Part shown: piece after piece, positions 59,314 through 64,000 of the stretch
Numbering within the stretch: the stretch's first letter is position 1
Layout of the letters: every line of letters starts with the position of its first letter
Source: a virus
Length of the DNA stretch: 64,000 bases
Strand: one strand, 5' to 3'
IMG/VR virus record: IMGVR_UViG_3300044766_000192
Span: 1-64,000 of that record
The notes under the pieces: generated by a model
The model's input: only the letters and a program-made list of their open reading frames with translations
The model's database searches: none
Told to the model about the DNA's origin: nothing
Program-made: the position numbers and the translations under genes

Positions 59314-59738
59314 CGACGGCGCTTTTTCTTGCCGCCGAGATGCTTCGCGAGGAACCAAGCACCCGTGCCGAGCGCCGCGACGATGCCGAGCTTGGGAACC
59401 CAGCCCCATGTATCTGGGAACACGCCCGCGAGAGCTGGATATGGACGGAGACCTGGAGGATGCTTCCAACCGATCTTCCTATCAGACCCCCAGACGGTTC
59501 CCCCGCCGAGCGAGCTGACGAAGCGCTTGAGCGGCGGATCGACCATCGTGATCCCGAGACCTGCAAGCCCGCGACGGTCGCTCGTTCCGGGGCCGAACGT
59601 CCCGAACACCGTCGGGTTGAGGGGCTGAACAGTCGTCTGCATCACGCCCTCGGGCATCACGAGATTCCGGTTGAGGTTGTAGTTGACGGTGGGATCTGGC
59701 GAGAACTGCCAGTCAGGAATGATGCCGAGCGAGATCAT
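59310..59738 (-). CDS. single-TM protein with basic tail, 142 aa
   Basis: Gly/Pro-rich soluble part (FGTFGPGTSDRRGLAGLGI), a TM at about 113-131 (WVPKLGIVAALGTGAWFLA) and tail KHLGGKKKRRR. Member of the TM-plus-basic-tail group. Last gene of the operon led by 60317-60331. Confidence 0.62.
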   Translation of the reverse strand: MISLGIIPDWQFSPDPTVNYNLNRNLVMPEGVMQTTVQPLNPTVFGTFGPGTSDRRGLAGLGITMVDPPLKRFVSSLGGGTVWGSDRKIGWKHPPGLRPYPALAGVFPDTWGWVPKLGIVAALGTGAWFLAKHLGGKKKRRR

Positions 59739-59740
59739 GG

Positions 59741-60055
59741 TTAGCCCTTCCTTTTCTTGCGGCGCGGTGGGCGTACGATCACGCCAGTCATTCGACGATT
59801 GTACTCAGCGTATTCGCTGATATCGGGTCGTGCAAAAGAGATAGCCGCCGACGCCGCATCCCGCATTGCACGAGGATCATCAACGGCGATTCGCCGATCG
59901 TGAGCACTGCGTGCACCTCCGCTGGGATTTCGAACGTAGACAATCTCGCAACGCTCGCCCTTCACAGTCGGGCAGATCTTCACCCTGTACTGATCCGTTC
60001 GATCGTTCCACGCGACGTCCATCTTAAGCCGCCCGCTGATAAAACGTTTCGCCAT
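59741..60055 (-). CDS. basic protein, 104 aa
   Basis: Beta N-terminus (FISGRLKMDVAWNDRTDQYR) with Cys pair (KICPTVKGERC), a helix, and a basic tail (PPRRKKRKG). Operon member between two membrane proteins. Unknown. Confidence 0.5.
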   Translation of the reverse strand: MAKRFISGRLKMDVAWNDRTDQYRVKICPTVKGERCEIVYVRNPSGGARSAHDRRIAVDDPRAMRDAASAAISFARPDISEYAEYNRRMTGVIVRPPRRKKRKG

Positions 60056-60058
60056 AGC

Positions 60059-60316
60059 TCAAGCCCTCTTCGGTTTGCCGTAGCCTTCAGCCAGGGCGAT
60101 GGTTGGAACGATCACCGGGAACAACCCACCGAGGATGAACCACAAAATCCCCCACCCGATCGACTTGTTGCGACGGTAGCCGTGGAAGCCGCTGACCGCC
60201 GCTGACGCCGTTGCGAGGTAGGCGAGCCACGGAATCTTTGGCGGCATCGGAACAGGCGGCATCGCAGCCGGATCGATCAACGAAGGATCGTCGCTGAGCC
60301 CGATGAGAGTGATCAC
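60059..60316 (-). CDS. two-TM membrane protein, 85 aa
   Basis: Pro-rich start (MPPVPMPPKIPWLAYLATA), TM1 at about 29-45, a turn FHGYRRNKSIG and TM2 at about 53-74 (WGILWFILGGLFPVIVPTI), then EGYGKPKRA. GTG start follows a class II promoter. Small hydrophobic virion-membrane candidate. Confidence 0.6.
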   Translation of the reverse strand: MITLIGLSDDPSLIDPAAMPPVPMPPKIPWLAYLATASAAVSGFHGYRRNKSIGWGILWFILGGLFPVIVPTIALAEGYGKPKRA

Positions 60317-60331
60317 AGCGTCATCCTACAC
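60317..60331 (-). promoter_or_regulatory. class II leaderless promoter
   Basis: Minus strand GTGTAGGATGACGCT directly before GTG 60316, with TAGGAT as -10. Confidence 0.6.
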
Positions 60332-60338
60332 CAAAACG

Positions 60339-61055
60339 CTATGCGTCAAAATCTGTGATCCGGCCGACCGGCATCTCGACGCCGAAGTTGTTCTTACCGG
60401 GCAAGGTCGAATCGAGCGCGAGCCATTTCGTCGGCGCGACCTTGGGCAAGCCCGCCACCGCGTAGATGTGCGAATCTTCCCCGCGCCGTGTCTCGGCGAC
60501 CACGCGCAAGCGCGGCGTGATGCCGTTGAGTGCGAGCAGCGTCGCCGAAAGCGCAGAGTGATCGTCGCAGTCGCCACCACGAAATTCGTTGGTGCGCTTG
60601 GGGCTCTGGAACAGATCGATACCTTCGACGGGACCGTTGCGGCCAAACTTCACCGGAGCGATGTCGCCCGTGTAGCGCACACGACCCTTGACGTAGTCAT
60701 AGACGGCCTTGGCTTCGCACGTCCCATCACGCTCGGGACAGTGCTGCGTGATCCCGAGCGCGAGCTTACGCATCTGCGGATCCTGCACGCCTTTGTAGAC
60801 GAGATCTTGGATCGACGCGACGCGCTCCTCGATCGGCATCAGGGCCGAGCGCCGATGCTCCGTCCGCATGCCGCCTGATTCAGTAGACCCAACGAGCGGC
60901 GCGGGCGAGTAGCGCTTGGTGACGAGCCGATACTTCGGCTTGAACAGCCCCAAGCCCGCGAGCTGCCGCTGGCGCCGGCCAAAATAGACCAAACCGCCGA
61001 TGATCGCGATGGCGCCGACCGCGATGCCGAGGCGCTTCTTGTTCCGAGACGTCAT
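60339..61055 (-). CDS. transglutaminase-like cysteine enzyme, TM-anchored, 238 aa
   Basis: N-terminal TM (KKRLGIAVGAIAIIGGLVYF, residues 6-25) flanked by basic residues. Catalytic triad: FRGGDCDDHSAL with Cys163, EDSHIYAVAG with His196 and WLALDSTLPG with Asp215. The fold cleaves or crosslinks peptides. Viral members may process capsid proteins or act on peptidoglycan peptides. Its own class II promoter and location among TM proteins suggest a virion enzyme. Confidence 0.8.
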   Translation of the reverse strand: MTSRNKKRLGIAVGAIAIIGGLVYFGRRQRQLAGLGLFKPKYRLVTKRYSPAPLVGSTESGGMRTEHRRSALMPIEERVASIQDLVYKGVQDPQMRKLALGITQHCPERDGTCEAKAVYDYVKGRVRYTGDIAPVKFGRNGPVEGIDLFQSPKRTNEFRGGDCDDHSALSATLLALNGITPRLRVVAETRRGEDSHIYAVAGLPKVAPTKWLALDSTLPGKNNFGVEMPVGRITDFDA

Positions 61056-61073
61056 CGTGGCTCTAGCCTATCA
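61056..61073 (-). promoter_or_regulatory. class II promoter
   Basis: Minus strand TGATAGGCTAGAGCCACG before ATG 61055. Three nt longer than the usual spacing. Confidence 0.6.
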
Positions 61074-61889
61074 CGCGCGCTTGTGGTGGCTGAAGATGAG
61101 AGCGAGCGTACCGAGTAACGCGAGGCCAGTCGGGACGTACCAATAACGAGCCGCTACTTCTGGAAGGGAAACACCCATACCGGATTTGCACTCGTTCGAC
61201 CAGCACCACCACGGTCGCGGCGCCATGCAGCCGTCGCCTGTGGGCGTAGGGATCATTCCAGAAGGACACGTCATCGTCGACGGCGGTGTCATCGTCGACT
61301 GAGCGCCAGCGGTCGGTGGCGGGCACAGGCTGATGTCCTGCGCTGAGCTTCCATCTGGACACAAAACGAAAGACGCCGGTTGTTGATCCTGTGGCAACGG
61401 CGGTGGTGGTGGCTGATAGATCGGCACTACGAGCGGCGGCGGCGTGGCAATCAGTGTCGAGGGATCAACGCCGAGATACGACGCGTAGCTCTGTACGAGC
61501 GCCTCTACGTTCGCTGCGATCCAATCAGCATTGACGCTGACGTCGAACAGCGCGAACTGCGGGATCCCGGTGTTCGCCATAAACAGGATCGCGTTGATGG
61601 TCGTCTGTCCGATGTTGCCGTCGACACTGATCGACGGAAAGCTCTGACCTGCTGGAAGATTTGCAGCAACTGCCAGGTTGAGCAGCACTTGAAGCTGCTG
61701 GACGCAGTAGCCTGGCGTGCACGCGTAGCTCGGTGGCGGGGCGTAGCTCGTCGACGGTACGAGCGCGCTCGTACTTTGTGAAGCAGCCGCACGCGTTGGA
61801 AATGATCTCGTCGGCAATAGCGCTGTAGCCGGATCTGATGGATCTGCTGTGCCGCCTGGTGCCATCCCGAGGCTCGTAATCGAGAGCAT
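61071..61889 (-). CDS. PG-binding-like, Cys-rich single-TM protein, 272 aa
   Basis: After an Ala/Pro-rich start comes YCVQQLQVLLNLAVAANLPA and VDGNIGQTTINAILFMANTG, a PG-binding-1-like repeat. A Pro-rich linker has CPDGSSAQDISLC and CPSGMIPTPTGDGC, a repeated C-P-G-loop-C unit. A TM (YVPTGLALLGTLALIFS) at about 250-268 and tail HHKRA close it. Probably exposed on the virion membrane. Confidence 0.65.
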   Translation of the reverse strand: MLSITSLGMAPGGTADPSDPATALLPTRSFPTRAAASQSTSALVPSTSYAPPPSYACTPGYCVQQLQVLLNLAVAANLPAGQSFPSISVDGNIGQTTINAILFMANTGIPQFALFDVSVNADWIAANVEALVQSYASYLGVDPSTLIATPPPLVVPIYQPPPPPLPQDQQPASFVLCPDGSSAQDISLCPPPTAGAQSTMTPPSTMTCPSGMIPTPTGDGCMAPRPWWCWSNECKSGMGVSLPEVAARYWYVPTGLALLGTLALIFSHHKRA

Positions 61890-61954
61890 GTTGCGAGCCT
61901 ATCACGAGCACCGTGAAGCTCGCAGGCGTCTCGTACTTGGGATAGGGTAGGCTC
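61890..61954. promoter_or_regulatory. divergent class II promoters
   Basis: Minus strand TGATAGGCTCGCAAC (61890-61904) before ATG 61889, and plus strand GGATAGGGTAGGCTC (61940-61954) before ATG 61955. Both leaderless. Confidence 0.65.
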
Positions 61955-63064
61955 ATGCTCTCGTTCTCGCTCTTGGGGGCGCTACCTACCGATGCGATCT
62001 CGCTCATCGCCCATCAGGCGACGTTTCTTCCGGCACGGCAGCCACTGACACCCGGCATGTGCTCGGCAGACGGGCAATTCATTTGGAACGGTCCTGACCC
62101 CGGCGGCTACTGGTCGCGGCTCGTAGCAGGTCAGCAATGCACGAGCCTCTCGACAGTTGGCCCAACGGTTCAGACGGAGCCCCAAGGCGGTATCGGTCCG
62201 ACGTTGTGTTATGCGCGCGGGACCCACGACATCGTCGAGTGCCCACCTACGGATCCCAACGCCCCCGCGAACGTGCCAAAGCCCGTCGATTCAAAACCGA
62301 TGAAGATGATCCAGGTCGGGCCGTTCACGATTCCCTATCAGGCGCAGCAATTCACGATCCACTGGAGCACTGCTCTGCCGTCGGACTGGCAGACCTTCAT
62401 CAACAAAGAGCTAGCGCACGACTGCGACAACTGCGTCGTCAGCTCGATGAAGGACGCGAGCGACATCCCCTACCTGAAAGATTTTCTCGGCGGGGGCATG
62501 CCGGCACAGTTCAACCAAGATTTCGTCGTCGGTGCGAAGGGCACGATCCACGGACAGTTCACCGGTCAGATCACTGTCACCCCGGACACGGATCTGTCGA
62601 GCTACAACCCGATCGTCCTGACTCAGCACCCGGATACTGGCGAAGACTTCGGCATCTACATGGCGCTCGGTGTTCAAGATCTATCGCGCCCCTACGACGC
62701 AAAGACCAACCCTGCGGTCCTACAACTCCTGTGGCGAAAAGTTGAGCGGACCTGGTACGCCGCAGCGTGGAATTGGATCAAGCACATTGTCGCCAAGATC
62801 ATTGAGATCGGCGGCGAGCTGATCTGCGGCTACGTCTGTACGCCAGATGCCGTCGACAAAGCCGTCAAAGCGGCGATGGCCAGCAAGAATCCGTACGCCG
62901 TGGCTGGAGCTGTGATCGGTTCTGCCATCGCCGTCGGAAACTGCACGTGTCCGCTTCCGCCGTTGGTGCCCGTCGTGCCGCCGCCGGCAAGCTACACGGG
63001 GTGGATCATCGCCGGGCTCGTTGCAGTAGGCGTCATCGGCGCAGTCGTATACCGGCAGTCATGA
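61955..63064 (+). CDS. large single-TM virion-type protein, 369 aa
   Basis: MLSFSLLGAL start like 63077. Soluble region with Pro/Cys stretches (ECPPTDPNAPANVPKPVDS), beta segments (FNQDFVVGAKGTIHGQFTGQ), an amphipathic helical part (YAAAWNWIKHIVAKIIEIGG), Cys motif (CTCPLPPLVP) and a TM (WIIAGLVAVGVIGAVVY) near the end. Unrecognised. Membrane-anchored virion protein is the likely type. Confidence 0.55.
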   Translation: MLSFSLLGALPTDAISLIAHQATFLPARQPLTPGMCSADGQFIWNGPDPGGYWSRLVAGQQCTSLSTVGPTVQTEPQGGIGPTLCYARGTHDIVECPPTDPNAPANVPKPVDSKPMKMIQVGPFTIPYQAQQFTIHWSTALPSDWQTFINKELAHDCDNCVVSSMKDASDIPYLKDFLGGGMPAQFNQDFVVGAKGTIHGQFTGQITVTPDTDLSSYNPIVLTQHPDTGEDFGIYMALGVQDLSRPYDAKTNPAVLQLLWRKVERTWYAAAWNWIKHIVAKIIEIGGELICGYVCTPDAVDKAVKAAMASKNPYAVAGAVIGSAIAVGNCTCPLPPLVPVVPPPASYTGWIIAGLVAVGVIGAVVYRQS

Positions 63065-63076
63065 TAGGGTAGCCCC
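63062..63076 (+). promoter_or_regulatory. class II leaderless promoter
   Basis: TGATAGGGTAGCCCC directly before ATG 63077, overlapping the stop of the preceding gene. Confidence 0.7.
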
Positions 63077-63571
63077 ATGCTCGCTTTCTCGTTGCTCAGC
63101 GGCCCGCTCACTGTTCGCCTGCTTGGGAACGCGTCCATCGGGTTTCGTGGTGTTCTCGGTAGCCTCGGCGCCGATGTCGATCAGAATGCCGGAGATGGGA
63201 GTAGCTGTCCCACAGAAGAACCCGTGTGGAGCGACTTCTATGGATCATGCGTCGTCGCCTGCCCCGCGGGGCAGACATACGACAACAGCGGCAACTGTGT
63301 CGGCGGCGGCGGTGGTGGAGCACAGCCATCACAACCATCCAGCGGCGGATCATGGTGGTCACAGGCGATCACGGCGTTCACGAAGGGCGCGGCGCAGGGC
63401 GCACTCGCACCCAAGACGCCCACGCCGACGTACCCGAAGCCGATCGCCGTCGCGCCCTGGTACACGCAGTGGTGGGGCATCGGTGCGATTGCCGTCGGTG
63501 TACTCGGCGCCGGAGCGCTAATCTTGAGCCCAAAGAAGTCGACTGCTGTTGCGGGGCATCGTCGCAGGTAG
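63077..63571 (+). CDS. Cys-motif single-TM protein with basic tail, 164 aa
   Basis: MLAFSLLSGPL start, a CPAGQTYDNSGNC unit, Gly/Ser linkers and a TM at about 132-152 (WWGIGAIAVGVLGAGALILS), then a basic end (PKKSTAVAGHRRR). The C-P-G-loop-C unit is shared with 24102 and 61071. Virion membrane protein candidate. Confidence 0.62.
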   Translation: MLAFSLLSGPLTVRLLGNASIGFRGVLGSLGADVDQNAGDGSSCPTEEPVWSDFYGSCVVACPAGQTYDNSGNCVGGGGGGAQPSQPSSGGSWWSQAITAFTKGAAQGALAPKTPTPTYPKPIAVAPWYTQWWGIGAIAVGVLGAGALILSPKKSTAVAGHRRR

Positions 63572-63577
63572 GAAGCC

Positions 63578-63997
63578 ATGGGACTTTCACATCCCTACAA
63601 CTATGAGCCGCTCTGGCAGGCACGCCGTGCAGAGCTTCGCGAAGCGCGCGAGCTTCACAACCGGACGCTCGGCGACGCCGCCAGCACCATCAGTCAGGCG
63701 ATCAACGTCATCAACGATTCGGGTGAGTATCTGGGAACGATCCAGCACATCCTTGAAGATCCAGATCTGCCGGGGTTGATCCAACGTGTCGAGACGCTTC
63801 GCTCGTTCGAGCCTCCCGCGGATCCGTACGCGCCTGATTCGGGGCCGGGACCGGGCATCGGGCTGCACCAATTTCTCGGGCCGTTCGATCTCTATCTCAA
63901 GATGAAGCAGTATCCGATTCTCCCGTGGCTCGCTGTCGCTGGGATCCTGACGCTGATCGGCGGTGTCGGTTATGCCATCGGAAAGCGTCGAGGATAG
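63578..63997 (+). CDS. single-TM protein with basic tail, 139 aa
   Basis: A helical N-terminus (QARRAELREARELHNRTL), an acidic/Pro part, and a TM at about 117-135 (YPILPWLAVAGILTLIGGVG) with tail KRRG. Starts 6 nt after the previous gene. Ends just before the window edge. Same class as its neighbours. Confidence 0.6.
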   Translation: MGLSHPYNYEPLWQARRAELREARELHNRTLGDAASTISQAINVINDSGEYLGTIQHILEDPDLPGLIQRVETLRSFEPPADPYAPDSGPGPGIGLHQFLGPFDLYLKMKQYPILPWLAVAGILTLIGGVGYAIGKRRG

Positions 63998-64000
63998 ATG

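Overview
The window is 64 kb of dense, GC-rich viral DNA. About 95 genes sit on both strands in long runs with 1-4 nt start/stop overlaps, and there are no rRNA or tRNA genes. It looks like part of the genome of a large double-stranded DNA bacteriophage. Both ends are open: the first gene enters from outside at position 1, and a membrane-protein series is still running at 64000. The best host guess is a myxobacterium-like Gram-negative bacterium. Two lipoproteins (30263-30983) have a lipobox followed by a Cys- and Asp/Ala/Pro-rich tail in the style common in Polyangiales. The host assignment is inference.

Layout. (1) 1-18855, plus strand: DNA replication and recombination. A SNF2 helicase, a RecB-like PD-(D/E)XK nuclease, a Sak4-like ATPase with a DUF669-like partner, a uracil-DNA-glycosylase/exonuclease/family A polymerase fusion, an UvrD-like helicase, a Dam methylase and a deoxyribosyltransferase-like protein. 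Six inteins interrupt four of these genes, each at an active-site motif. (2) 18899-24434: very small basic proteins, single-TM proteins with Arg/Lys tails, a papain-like protease and an SGNH hydrolase. (3) 24476-35323, minus strand: about 27 overlapping genes reading away from an iteron-rich region at 35.4-35.8 kb. They include an integrase, endonuclease VII, a 2OG-Fe(II) oxygenase and two lipoproteins. (4) 35809-47141: an RHH regulator beside the iterons, two glycosyltransferases, three tandem paralogues, a GH25 lysozyme, a transglycosylase, peptidoglycan-binding-like membrane proteins and a thioredoxin-fold protein. (5) 47138-56387, minus: a probable virion module with two collagen-like proteins, a membrane-anchored spike, a beta-rich spike, several beta-rich candidate capsid proteins and a multi-TM protein. 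(6) 56534-59313, plus: an HNH/GIY-YIG-type fusion, ThyX, DUF3310 and DUF4326 proteins. (7) 59310-63997: more single-TM proteins with basic tails, including a transglutaminase-like enzyme.

Two promoter families recur. One carries GCTAGCTGTCAGAGC about 7 nt upstream of TGnTAG and precedes replication and nucleotide-metabolism genes. The other is an extended -10 (TGATAGGnT) lying 15-16 nt before the start codon, so the mRNAs should be leaderless. It precedes mostly membrane and lysis genes. They may be temporal classes.

No terminase, portal, tape-measure, tail-sheath or baseplate gene is visible in 64 kb. At least twelve predicted virion-type proteins carry a TM segment with a short basic tail. 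The most interesting reading is a large virus with a membrane-containing virion, possibly tailless, whose packaging ATPase and other capsid genes lie outside the window. This is a hypothesis: a tailed phage whose head and tail genes lie elsewhere is not excluded.
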